Assembly (NCBI RefSeq): GCF_021917145.1
Contig: NC_061073.1
Location: forward strand, 1,018,075-1,082,074
Length of the DNA: 64,000 nt
Direction of reading: 5' to 3'
Source: Hypomesus transpacificus
Taxonomy: Eukaryota > Chordata > Actinopteri > Osmeriformes > Osmeridae
Below are positions 49,101-61,505 of this stretch, one piece after another. Every line of letters begins with the position of its first letter. The stretch's first letter is position 1. The notes under the pieces are model-generated. The model was not told the origin of the DNA. It saw only the letters and a list, made by a program, of their open reading frames with translations, and did no database searches. Both the position numbers and the translations under genes were made by a program.

Positions 49101-52100
49101 GCGCGTGTGTGCGTGTGTGACGCCCAGCGACAGAGAAACGTTTTCTATGGTTTGTGCCGGAGGACCACATGACCTGAGGCCTACTGTTCTGGGTGTCCAT
49201 TTAGGGTTAAGTAACTAAGGGTCATGGCCATGGGTCCCAAGCCTCTAAACATGCCTCCTCCCTCCCTCTCTTCCCTACGGTCTTCCAACAGGCTGGTTCT
49301 CACCCAGACACTCCAGCTTCCTCTGGGGACAGGAGTCTTTGCACATCGAACGCAGCTCCTGCACTGCACACTCGTAGGGGTAGGAACCATGCAGCACTGC
49401 GGGGTCCTGGGGGAACAGTTTAGCTGAGACACCCACGTCTCCAGGTGTCACCTCATGGTGGAGTCGCATGCTGTCCTCCAGACACAGCTCCCGGTCTCGG
49501 TTCACCTTCCTGCACCGGCCGGGACGCACCGAGGGAAGAGAGTTGGTTCACCACCAGATACTGGCACATTACTGACTGGCACCTTCCTATTTATTAAGAG
49601 ATTCACTTTACAAAGGATTCAATAGTCAAATGATCTCAAACACAGACGCCGCAGAGTGCCAGAGAGAGGAGGAACTGTTGTCTAGTTACAGACTGATTCT
49701 GCCATCTACAGACTAATGCTACCATCTACAGACTGATGCTAACCTCTACAGACTGATGCTGCCATCTACAGACTGATTCTACCCTCTACAGACTGATGCT
49801 GCCATCTACAGACTGATTCTACCCTCTACAGACCGATGCTACCCTCTACAGACTGATGCTACCCTTTACAGACTGATGCTGCCCTCTACAGACTGATGCT
49901 GCCATCTACAGACTGATTCTACCCTCTACAGACTGATGCTGCCCTCTACAGACTGATGCTACCCTCTACAGACTGATGCTACCATGTACAGACTGATGCA
50001 AACCTCTACAGACTGATGCTGCCATCTACAGATTGATTCTACCCTCTACAGACCGATGCTACCCTCTACAGACTGATGCTGCCATCTACAGACTGATGCT
50101 ACCATGTACAGACGGGCAGTTACCTGAAGAGAGCCAGCAGAGGGCTCCACAGAGGGGTGAAGAAGGCCTCTTCAATGCTGGCCAAACACAGGTCTTTAGA
50201 CGTGGTTGTGTTGAGGCACTCAAAGGAGAGCAGACACAGGGATAGAAGCTGGTCTGAAACACACCAAATGAAGGTCATTAAAGTATACAACAACAACATA
50301 AGGGTTTTTCATAAACACATGATACATTTCTCAGCATTTACGCCACAAACACTGAAATGACATGAGTGTTGTACTGCATACGGGACGGAAAAGGTGTTTT
50401 GATACATATTTGATTGAACACGCACACAAACTCTCATTTTTACCTATGGCGATGTGGATGTCCTTGACAATGTCCTTCAGATGCTCTTTGAGGGCGCGGA
50501 CCTCCATCCCATGGATGAGGCTCTCAGACTCGGGTTCAATCTGGGTGGAGGCTTCAAAGGTCAAATCACTGTCCACCCTTGCATTCCCATGGGGTGGGGC
50601 CCAGTCCAGTGGGGTCAAGAACTGCTCGAGGTCCTCAAACGAGTTCTCTCGGTCCACACAGTGGTCGGTACCTGGGCTGGCCGGGCCGGCGCTGTCCAGC
50701 TCCTCCTCACTCGCGTTGTGCTCGTTGGAGAAGGACAGCGAGGTGTTGTAGTCTGAGCCCGATTTCTGGTGCGGTTCTGGGCTGAGCAGGTTCTGAGCGC
50801 TGCGGGAAGGCTTGAGGGAGGGGGAGGGGCTGGCCGGGGGTCCCCTGCTCACCAGGGGGTACAGATGGTTGTAGACGCGATACTGGTGCTTCTTTAGGAG
50901 CATCATCACTGGGTGGTCTGCACGGCTGAGGTGGGCACACAAAAACAGCACGTCTTACACTGAGCAGGAGCACAGCAGCCCGCCTCATGGAGGAGATGCA
51001 CAGTGGGGTACCTGAGAAGAAGTGCAACTAGACCGGACAACAGGCTGTCATCATTTGGGCTCTTCTTCAGCTTCTCTTTCCACAGCTTGGGCCAGTTCTT
51101 TTGGGGCAGAGAAGGCGACAAAAACAAGAGAGTGTTCTTATGTGGAAAACGACAGGTTGTCAAAGAGACGGGATCCTTTCACTTTCTTGGGCACTCACGT
51201 GGTCTTGTTCGTACTCCAGAACGTTGGTGTACAGAAGCCTTTGCTCCTGCTCCTCTGTCGTCACTGTACCAGATGCTGCAAATCTCCTGGATGAGACACA
51301 ACACCTTTAAGACTAAGCCCCCAGTGGGCTCCAATGGCCCTAGACTAACCCACGTGGAACACAGTTGGGTGACACCCCGTGTCACCCAAATGGGTTGACC
51401 TCACTCAGTATAAATAGCACACAGCTGCAGATAGGTTTTAAGTGGTAATGATGTTTTCAGAAGGCTAAAAGGGTGTTTCCGCAATGCGTTCAAGTCAATA
51501 ACTTGCACTTGAAGAAGTGTGTGCAAGCTAAACTACAGTGACACTTGGTAGTGTTTGAAAAGATCATTATAAACGTCCTAAACATTTCTGCATAAGTGGC
51601 AAGAATTCATGTAATCAATGCCTGTCCCGAGATACCATCTCTGACTGGGGGAAATAATCCACTTCTGAATTTCTACATCCCATTTTGTCTCGTCACTCTG
51701 TGAATATGTCTAGTGAGAGAAACACACAACACTAATCTACAACCAACCACACAATCTTCCAACAGTTGACTCAAATACAAATATGGGGTATATTTGCAGA
51801 CAAAGACAAAGACACAGCCAGCCAGATGGTACCTGTTGGCCTCCTCCTGCAGTCTCGATCTTCTCTCCTCCATCCTCCTCTGAAGCTGCAGGCGTTAAGG
51901 ACGCAAACCTGAACAGGATCTCAAGTCCATTTTTATACCTACATTTGACCATTTGAGGACCAATCAATGACTACCCAAAGTGTCCAGATCAACACCAATG
52001 CTTGATTTCTCACGGAAATCAGGGGGCCAGACCTTGATCCCCAACCCCCACTAATGTCACCAACTGTTACAGTAATACAATCACACACAAACACACTAGT

Positions 52101-55100
52101 CCAGGGCTTATGTCAGACCCTGCATTCTGCAGAGAAAAATGCAATTTCCTGTGTACTTATATCATTCACTAATCAACAAAACTCTCACTAATCAATAGAA
52201 TTAGTCATTGGATTGTAGTTAGTATGTTCTCATGTGAGTTTTCTATTGATAAGAGTAGATTGAGTGTATTTGTCAGGTTGAATAGATGGTCAGGGTCACG
52301 TGAAAGTTATGTGAGTAGCCAATACAATGGGAAGAATCCAGAATTCAACTGAACTTAGTCACCCTGTTTTTAGGGAAACGGACCAAACCCTTCCTTCATC
52401 AATATGTCTTGCATTTCCCAACCAAACTCACTCGAACCAAAAGGATACAGCGTCCTGCCTTGCCTTGGCTATGATCAGGTTTTCCATCATTTGTCGCTGA
52501 AGAGACAGCTTCTGCAGAGAAACAAAACACACACAATTCTGACGATCCACACGTATGCTCTCTGCCTCTGACACCATCATATCAGACTAAATACACATGA
52601 GATAAGATAATTCTCAAGATGCCACACTTCTTTAAAAAAGTATGAAACTAACTACCCCTGAACAACTAATGCGGGAGTAACTGAACGTAGGTGAGGTGAA
52701 TCTGTGGGTCCAAATGGGTTTAGGGTTACCATTATTTCTACAGCTTTGTATCCAAACAGTCTGTGAAGCTAACACTCAGTGCGTGTCAACATGTCAGTAT
52801 CAGTCAACAGTAAACCAATTTCTGGTGACCAACAGTAACTCCCATGGGACACGTCCTAGCAATAAAATTAACGTAACACCAATGTAACACTCGTTTGTCG
52901 CCACAACAACCATATGAACAGCCAACAATACATAACTTTGCTGCAGCACAGTCTAGCGTTATCAATATACCTTCACAAACTCCTTCAGTTTTTTCCAGTA
53001 AGGCCGAAGATCCAGTTTGGTTTGGTTTCGTTGCGTCATGGTAAATAGCTGATGGGATTTTGATCGAAATTGTTCTTAGGTGATTATCGTATATCAACGC
53101 AAACTGCTTTGGATTGTGCGCAAAAATCGCATGGGATTTTGATAGGATTGTCTGAATTTGCGAAAATACTCACCGAGTTGACAACGCACTTGAAATACTT
53201 TGTGTCTAGCCAAGCACACACGATAACTCAAATATTAATATTTTATTCTCGTCCTGTCTCCGTCTATCATAGCGGGGAGTCTACCACTGATTTACCGTCG
53301 CAAACAGAATTAGGCGAACCTAGCAGTGTTCGCACGATGTCTATTACTAAACAAATCGATTGGAATGGGCGTGAGATATGTCTCTCTCGCCAATCATGTA
53401 TCACTACAAGGGAGCCCAGTATAAGTAGCCTATTCCCATTTCCATTTTATTGTCACAGTCATGTCAAAGACGCAGGTTCTATCAACAAACAGAAAATCCT
53501 ATAACTGATGGGATAGCCCTGTCCTGTACTGTGTATGCAGGTTGAAATTGAGTTAAAATGTTTTAATAAAATATATTGTTCAGGGCCAGTGACTTTGCCA
53601 CTGAAGTGTATTTGTGTAGTGCAAATCTTTTTTTTAATCATATTGATGTAGACTCTTGTTGCAATTGTAATGTGTCCTCTATGGACTGTGATGGTTTGGA
53701 GAACACACTTACCAGAGAAGTCTTCTGAGTGGCTTGCCCAGGTTGGAGCCTTGCCAAACGGGCCTGATAATTGGCTTTCAGCTTTTGGTTCAGACGTGAA
53801 GCCTCCTCAATCGGTGTAAGCTCCCTTTGACCGGCAAATGTACAAACACACATGCATGGAGATAGGGGGAATCAAAAAGACACAAGAAACTCAGACCATG
53901 TCTATAAAAACAAGCCATTCCCTGTTAGCTCAGCAGCTACCAAAGTTATACAGGGACAACTATTAAAAGAGATACTTTTCACCTTTGAAACAATGAATTA
54001 CTTTCAAACCATCACAATTCCATCCATCCACGCAACTCAAAGCCATAAAACAAATATGGGTTCTGGTGGCCTTGTCTTCACACCAGTGGTGATCACTCAC
54101 TTTTTCATATCCAGTGACACTGCTGTCTGCAGTCTCTGGAAGACTTCGGGGGGCAGGAAGGCAGAGAGCTCACCCTCTCCTTCAGATTGAACCCTGCGGT
54201 GCCCCAGCCTTGGATTGGCTCTGTGCTTCATCTCAGCCACAGCCTCTTGTGGTGTGACTGTGTAAGGAAGGAGATGAGGCGAAGAGGAGGAGGGTTATAC
54301 GCATCACACGGGGAAACCATGCTGGTAAACTACCTAGATTGGAGGAAAATGTGTATATTCACCACAATCTCCACAGCTAGCTGCTACAACAACAGTAGTG
54401 TCCTGGGTTGTGGGCTGGTTCAGGTCTGGGTTCTGGTTCTGGTTTAGGGCTTGGGTCTGGGTGGGTGAGGAGATGATGGTGGGTTCCTCATGCCGCTCTA
54501 TGAAGGACTTGGCTCTCTCCAAACACTGCTCTGCCAACCTCAGCATCCTCTCCATCTCCACCGCAACCATTTCTCCGTCCGCTACAGAAGACAATAGAGC
54601 AATGCTGATCGTAAATATTTCAGAAATCAACATTATACAAGTGACTCAGCAAACGATGAACACAAAAGGCCAGGTAAATTGAGCCAAACCATCCATCCAA
54701 TTCTCACTTTCTTCCTTTCTCCCAAATAGGAGCTACCTTGATGTTTAGTCAACTATTCACTTGTGTGTCAGATGATTAAAAAACGTTTTTTGATTCATCA
54801 TGCGGAACATGAGGTGGTTCTCTGGGTGTCACCGTGGAATGCCAATGATTCAGTCACCTGGTAAATGATCAATATCTACTTGATTAGTTCTTGTGAAAGG
54901 AGACATACACCAGGTCCCTGACATTCTTGGAAGGACAAGGGAGGACTGTCTAAACAATGACAGGGGTCATTAACAACATGATTAACAAGCTTCACTTTTC
55001 GCAGACAAAGGCAGACACACTGTTTCTCCAGATAGGGCTGATTGGCTTGTCTTGAGCCGACCCTGGACTGTCCAGTTTGATTTGGAGGGTTGCATACAGA

Positions 55101-55852
55101 ATAAATCTGCTGTGGCCAGGTATCATGACTGACTGTTAATTTCATATACCACTTGAGGATTGAGCAACAGCTATTCCATTATTATGCTAATATAGCATGT
55201 GACATTAATGTTATACCATTAACACTTGCCGAGTTTAATCATATGAACGTTAATGAATGGCAGTAGTTGTTGTATACACTGCTATCTAAAGCTTATTCTA
55301 GCTCCATAAAATGAATGACAAGTTTAATGCAAATGGTTTATTTTGGAATAGTATTTTATTCAGTTTGATGATGCGTATAACCACACAGCTGATCTCATCT
55401 TACTTTGAGACAGCGCATCCTCCAGAAGCGATTGGGAAATAAAGCTGATGCTCCGCAGGTATTCACAATATGCTTCCTGGTGACGTAAACAATAATCAGT
55501 ATCTCGGTATTTTGATAGGCACACATAAGAGCAAATGCGTACGTTACAGCAACAGGGAACGTTTACAGATACCGGTACAGTAGCCTGTAACTTTTTCTTT
55601 ATTTTTTTTACAGACAATTACAAATCGTTAGTACAATTCTGTCTGGCCAAGCCCACCCAACCCTTCTATGCCAGTTTGTTTAGGCCTGTGTGCATAGTAG
55701 TATTCTGCCGCCCCCTTTATATTAGCCCACTAAGTACCATGATAGAATACCTTGTGTCTGTTCCCTGCGTCTAGTTGTATTGCCAATTTAGCCATTTTCA
55801 TAGCATTTTGGAGGGGCTTCACGCCAGCGTCACAGCCAGACTTGGCGGCCAT
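46128..55852 (-). CDS. vps9d1: VPS9 domain-containing protein 1 (putative Rab GEF)
   Basis: Fifteen coding exons on the minus strand: 55852-55751, 55476-55404, 54581-54363, 54257-54101, 53824-53713, 52511-52449, 51885-51833, 51286-51199, 51097-51012, 50925-50444, 50253-50124, 49509-49304, 49073-48989, 47422-47318 and 46230-46128. They give 687 residues; human VPS9D1 has about 631. The N-terminus is MIT-like ([33 protein letters not shown]). A conserved middle follows ([32 protein letters not shown], coiled-coil [17 protein letters not shown]). The C-terminal VPS9 fold contains [13 protein letters not shown] and [18 protein letters not shown], with the Asp and Tyr that VPS9 exchange factors use on Rab5-type GTPases. 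Exchange activity is inferred from the family. Exon 13 uses donor AT|GTCAGT, which alone restores AAIGADD. It is head-to-head with znf276. Confidence 0.95.
47499..47703 (-). repeat. full-length tRNA-derived SINE in vps9d1 intron 13
   Basis: A SINE of about 205 bp read on the minus strand. The tRNA-like head has its B box as gggaatcgatcc on plus at 47633-47644, the body is cttgcccaaggacacaac, and the conserved tail is agcagacgctcttatccag. It is flanked by 7-bp repeats cacatat at 47492-47498 and 47704-47710, a likely target-site duplication. The same family appears in klhl36 intron 4 and in fragments at 7021 and 41584. Confidence 0.85.
48100..48166. repeat. 22-bp tandem repeat, three copies
   Basis: Three copies of a unit built on aacaggtcagtgggtggg, in vps9d1 intron 13. 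Confidence 0.85.
49690..50112. repeat. 20-bp minisatellite in vps9d1 intron 11
   Basis: About 21 copies of a 20-bp unit (ctacagactgatgctgccat with variants accctct, accatgt, gattct). It ends 12 bases from the donor of exon 11 (50124). The mix of variants is irregular. Confidence 0.93.
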
Positions 55853-56529
55853 GACTGGACCGGATGTACACAATCCGTAAACAACGGAAGAAGTGAACGA
55901 CCTAAAAGTATGCTTAATATTTAAGAAGTCAAAGATAATAAAGGGAATGTATATTATTAATGTCAACGGTTTAAGCTGTTTTTTGTATTATAATTTATCA
56001 TATGCAATCACATTAATCAGCGTTTCAGTTTCCACCTTTGAAAAATCGTCATGCTTAATGTGATACTTCTGTTAAATAGCAGAATGTTGTATATAATAGT
56101 AAATGTATCTATTATATACAACTGTTATTCAAATAAACAAAAAACAACTTTCGTTGAACGGACCGTTTAGCCTACAGTGCACTCGCCAGATGGCGCTATA
56201 AGTATTATTCCATAGTTTCTCTCTGACAACTTCCGGGTTCCCTTGTTTACAAGGGTTGATTTACAAGTTTACAGGTTGATTTATGTCATGGTCGCTTGTT
56301 CAAACGTGTAAACCATATGCGTTAAATTGAAAACAACAACAAAAAACTGCTTGGATTGAATGCGTTAGAATACTTGGCAAGAGATGCTGTGGCGTTCTGC
56401 CATGTGTTTTTGTTATGGCACAGTAATGGACAAGCACCTCATGTAGCCCAAGCTACTTGGAAAAATTATTTCCCATTGTATTGGCTACTCCCAAATCACT
56501 GGGCAGGATCTCTTGGTAGGAGTCCTATA
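55853..56529. promoter_or_regulatory. divergent promoter region, vps9d1 / znf276
   Basis: About 680 bases lie between the two start codons. ETS-like cores are visible at 55884-55890 (acggaag) and 56229-56236 (acttccgg). No TATA box stands at a convincing place. The open frame upstream of the znf276 ATG (from 56356) has no ATG and is taken as 5'UTR. Confidence 0.5.
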
Positions 56530-59500
56530 ATGAAGAAAAGAGGAAGGCGTGCACGGCTGCCAGATGCGTCTTGCCAGACAACCCCGGCGCAAACCGTCGT
56601 TACGGTGGTCAAAAAACCTGGGCGGAGAGGGAGACCCAAAAATGCTCTTAGAGTTGCACAGTCATCGGTCTCTAGTGACGGAGATGTCGATAAAGGGGAC
56701 GGGTCTGCATTACAATCAAACGCTTGGTTGGCTGCTAAGACAGAGACGAACGAGCAGCCGGTGAACCGACCCAGACCTACTGGTGAGTCAGTGTGTATGT
56801 ATGTAATACAAAGACATGTGTGCTCCGAACCAACAGCTAGGGCAACCCCCTGACGTTGGTGTTGGTTTGTAAATGGTGGGGTCATGTGCAAGCACCCTTA
56901 GTGGTCTACGTTAATATACACAAAAGCAGGTTTAAATAGATAGTCGTAATACTCATATATATGAGTATTAAGAAAGAACACACCAGACACAACATAAACG
57001 GGCAGCAAAGCACCTATTTAACACTGACACCATAAATATCCTCAGTCGAATTGCCTGTGTTGTGTGTCCTTGCAGGGACAGGCCGAGTGTCTACCGCATT
57101 CTGTCGTCTATGTCATGGGAAGTTCTCACCGCGGCGGCTGCGGCATGCCTTCGACCGGTGGCCAGGGAGGTCTCTACAGGAGCCCGACTCCCAGACAGAG
57201 CTGTCTGGACAGTCTCCACTGCTCTTCCACTCAGACTTCCAGCGTCTGGTGGGAGTCCCGTTGGTCCGCGATCCCCAGCTCCCACAGTTTGTGTGCAAGA
57301 ACTGTCACACCAAGTTCTACAAGTGCCACAGGATCCTGCTCGCCTTCCTGCAGAGGGTCAACCACCAGCCTGGGGTGGGGGAGAGGGCCAGAGACCGGTG
57401 AGGACGGTCGTCCTTTAGTTCCCTCCAGGATAGCAGGTGTAGCAGGCAGACGTTTGAGAGGACAGTAGGGTCAGGTGCAATTTGAGATGTCATTCTCCTG
57501 GGTGTTCTTGGCCAAGCTCCGCTATGACAAGAGCCTTAGAAAAACATGCCAAACTTGTTCTTCTGTTTCAGGAAGAATCAACATTGTTCTCAGTCGGCAT
57601 CAGTGGACAACAGCTTGACAGGTGAGTGGCCGATGACACAGAGAAACACCACATAGGGCTGCCACCAAGACCGAAATAATCACAATTACCAAAACTCACC
57701 TACAGCAGACATGTTACCTTGGCAGCCATTCAACAAGGCAGTGTCCCATTTTAATCTCACCGCATGCACAATCCGGCATGGAGACACGAAGTTCTGACGT
57801 CTGCCGTCCTACCTACGCTCCCTCCCTCCAGCTCCCTCCATGCCCTCGGACCCCCAGCGTCTCCACGGCCTGGTGTCTTGGGCGCACCGCCACGGCGAGG
57901 CCTGCCGTTCCTGCCCCAGCCTGAAGGAGGTGCTAGAGGGCCAGTGCTGGGGCTCGGTCAAGGCCGTGTGGGGCTGCGTCGACGGGCACAGCTTTGTGAT
58001 GGACACCCAGACCCCCCAGCCCAGAGCCAGCCCTGGACACACAGTGACCCGCGGAAGTGACTGTGGCGGGGGCTCGTTACTGGACGGTGATGGTCATTGG
58101 CGAGGCGATGGAGCTCCTGAGGCGATCGCCTCCACCCTGACCCAACCCAGCCCTGCAGCCACCCCCCAGACCCAGCGCTCCATGCAGGTTGACACCACCA
58201 CCACCAGAACGGATGGTGAGACAAGGAGAGAAACATCATGTGTCTCCAGTAACTACTCCTTCCTAAGCAGGGTGATGTAGGATGCCGTGGATTGCGGTGT
58301 TCTCCCGGATATTTAATACTTTTTGTGTCGAGCATAGAATTGTTGTAATCCGTTGCTGGCTGTGTTCCCAGACTTCCTGGCTAGCGAGGAGACCCCGCCC
58401 CCTGTGACCCCTCCTCTGGAGGACAGGACTGGTGACAGCGACTTCTCAGACAGGTGAGTCATCAACGGGTCAAGCTCAGTGTTGGTGCTCGGAAACTACT
58501 GATTCAAATCACAAACGGATTGGCTGATTGATTGTTTGTGGTAGGCTTGTGAGTTAGTTTCCTTCAGGATCACAATGACTCTTATCGAGAGACTTGTTGC
58601 TCTTGTTGGTTAGTTGTAACTGATTCAAAATTCTTGTACTCGCTGTGAAATATGTTACTGATCGCTTGCTTTTCTACAGGTTCACTCTTGCACTTTTTGA
58701 GGTTCATGTTGTTTAATTGTAACTTGTTCAACTACATGCTCTTATGGTTCTTCCCTTTGGCACTTATTTGTTTTTTCACAATGTATGCTTCATGTTTTGG
58801 CTACCCGCAATGTTTGGGCCTATCTCGCTGTTATGATCAGTCACCTATGCACTTTTGTAAAGCTCTCTCTTGGAAGTCGCTTTGGATAAAAGCGTCTGCT
58901 AAATGAATACATCTAAATGTTGTGTTTGTGTGTCCTCAGAGATGGGTCGAGCGAGGAATTTGAAGGTGACCGGAGAAAGGACGAGGATGTTGAGCTGTTT
59001 CAGCCATACCCAGAGAAGAGGTGAGTGGTGGTTCTGTGTCCTGGTTGGGGTGACAAGGGGGGGGGGGGGGGTCAGACTACTGTTGGGAACACCAGGAGAT
59101 GTAGATGGTGAATGAAGAAGTCTGAGTGGTGCCTTGCAGAGTGGCCGCGCCCAGGAAGAAGAGAAGCGCAGCAAAGCCTTCGCTGGAGCCCAAAGAGAAG
59201 AAGAAACCAGGTCCCAAGCCAGGCTGGAAGAAAAAGTTCAAGTTAGAAAGGTGACTCACTGCTCTACAAACTAAAGACTGACTCACTACCGACTCATTTG
59301 AGCATAGACTAACTGGAGTGCAAACTATTGATTTGTCTTCCTCCATGACACCCGGATCGAAAGCATCAGCATCCCCGGGGTCATGTACCCTCTGGCAGGG
59401 GGGAACTAACTGTCTGCCACTTCTGTCTCTTCCAGAGAGGAGCTGCCCAACATCTACAAATGTCCGTACCAAGGCTGCACAGCTGTGTATCGAGGAGCAG

Positions 59501-60609
59501 ATGGGATGAAGGTGAGACAGATATAAATGGACTAGAACTTCCTGGCTGACCTCAAGGGACAGAAAGATGGTCGTACACATCATGCATCAGCCACCTGAGG
59601 CCGTGTAGCAGAAGAGTCCGTTAGAATTGAATTTATGACCCCTCTGGCGTTTTTTAATACATTTGTTTACTTACCTGGGTCAGAGATGTATTTTCCTCCT
59701 CCGTGTAAGATGTGGTTGATTAGTCCTTGCACGTGAATGGAAACGGCATGTTTACTCGGTCATTCACACCTTTGTCAAGGTTCTATTTTTAAACTGTTAT
59801 GTATTTCGGTTTAGACATGTCTGCTTTGTGTTCGCACGTTGACGTGTCGTCTGTGTTTGCAGAAGCACATCAAGGAGCACCATGAGGAGGTGAGGGAGAG
59901 GCCCTGCCCTCACCCTGGCTGCAACAAGGTCTTCATGATCGACCGCTACCTTCAGAGACACGTCAAACTCATCCACACAGGTAGGACATATCAAACTCAT
60001 CCACACAGGTACCATAGACACACAGATGATTGGAGAAGTCTCTATTATCCGGTTAAATCTGGTCCCTTGTCTGTTCCCAGAGGTGAGGAACTACATCTGT
60101 GACCAGTGTGGCCAGACCTTCAAGCAGAGGAAGCACCTGTCCGTCCACCAGATGCGCCACTCTGGAGCCAAGCCACTACAGTAAGCCAGGGGGGCACGGA
60201 AAGATGAAAGCAAAGTTGTATTTGAACATCTCCCGTTATAGGTCATCGTTTAACAAAGGAGTGAACCAGGATATGATTGTGCGTTCACCTCTCTCTCTCT
60301 CTCTCCAGGTGCGAGGTGTGTGGTTTCCAATGCCGCCAAAGGGCCTCCCTGAAATACCACATGACCAAACACAAGGCAGAGGCCGATCTGGACTTTGAGT
60401 GCGCCATGTGTGGGAAGCGCTTTGAGAAGGCCCACAACCTCAACGTCCACATGTCCATGGTTCACCCCCTCACCCAAGGAGGGAGCAGCACCTCCTCTCT
60501 CCCCCAGGACCCCCTCGTCCAGACCATCTCAGCCACGGGGGAACTCGTGGCCCAGTTGAACAACAGCTTGCACCCTCCACCTCAGAGCCTTGAACACAAG
60601 TGGCAGTGA
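56530..60609 (+). CDS. znf276: zinc finger protein 276 (ZAD plus five C2H2 fingers)
   Basis: Eleven exons on the plus strand: 56530-56782, 57076-57397, 57572-57621, 57832-58215, 58372-58453, 58940-59020, 59140-59250, 59436-59511, 59863-59980, 60081-60180 and 60309-60609. They give 625 residues; human ZNF276 has about 614. The start MKKRGRRARLPD resembles MKRDRLGRFLSP. Exon 2 holds a ZAD-type zinc module with CRLCHGKFS and CKNCHTKFYKCHRI (about residues 95-180). An acidic linker and the basic KKPGPKPGWKKKFK precede five C2H2 fingers (about 435-575), including YICDQCGQTFKQRKHLSVH and FECAMCGKRFEKAHNLNVH. The last finger ends MVHPLTQ, as in the orthologue. It is a nuclear DNA-binding protein of unclear targets. 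It lies tail-to-tail with fanca, as in human, where the two genes overlap at their 3' ends. Confidence 0.96.
58560..58920 (-). repeat. interspersed repeat in znf276 intron 5
   Basis: The right end, read on the minus strand, has catttagcagacgcttttat and ccaaagcgacttcc, a tail block close to that of the SINE family here and widespread in teleost genomes. The body towards 58560 is AT-rich and not recognised. It stops about 20 bases before exon 6. The left boundary is approximate. Confidence 0.6.
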
Positions 60610-61505
60610 ATCCCACGGACTGAGGGGGGGAAGGGGGAGCCAGAGGAGAAGGAAGAGGTGAGGGGGGGGATTCAAGGACAGAGCTGTTGCCCTGGCTTTC
60701 CAACAGATGTCTTAATGTTGGTGGTGGAATCCACAGGGTGTATCTCGTAACACACTAGTGTATGAAATAAATGACTGAACAACAAACTAGTTGGGTTGCT
60801 AGGCAGGTTTGAGCAGAGGGCAGCTCAAACATGGGACATTTGAGTTGATCAAGTACAATGAGGAGGTATTGACTTATGGCTTGTGTAGGATCTGAGGATG
60901 GAGGTTAGTATGGCTGCAGAAACGACTGAAAGCCAAGAAACACGTGATTCTTATTCCTGTGCTGTTGTAATATTCAGTAATGTTATAACAGCTCAAATCT
61001 CCACACCTGAAGCGCTTCTACTTCTTGTGGTCCACGAGACAAACCAAGAAGACAGTTATCTTTAGATTAGGTGTTTATTTTTATTTTATTAAGTTATTGT
61101 AGTGCATTGTAAGTCATTCATTTCAACTTTACATTATATACCATCAGAAGGGCTAAAGGTGTTTGACAGGGACATTTTTTTTGAAGTCTTCTTGGATATA
61201 CATATGCACCTGTGCATTTAAAGTGGCCTACTATGCGTGTGTGAGTGAAGAAATAGTCCCAATGCTGAACAGCGTCTGTATTCCCAGTGCCATGACACAT
61301 CCCACAGACACACATGAACACACGCAAAGAAGGAAACGCAACAACTGTCAACCGCATAACCTTTGACTGCGACATCGCAGGACGTTTTGTTATCTGTACA
61401 TTCTTTATAAGAAAATATAATCATCTCCTGGTACCCCAACTTCCATGTCGTCTGTGTGTATCGACTTCGAGTTTGCCCGGCCGTCCAACAGGAAGTAGAG
61501 GAAGT
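60610..61505. other. convergent 3' region, znf276 / fanca
   Basis: A plus-strand AATAAA at 60766-60771 suits znf276, and a minus-strand AATAAA (tttatt at 61074-61079) suits fanca. The predicted 3' ends are about 290 bases apart, so the transcripts need not overlap. No coding sequence was seen. Confidence 0.6.

Noticed and set aside
56356-56529. 58-residue N-terminal extension of znf276
   Set aside because: The extension begins with TTG, has no ATG, and reads unlike the family. The ATG at 56530 matches the known start.
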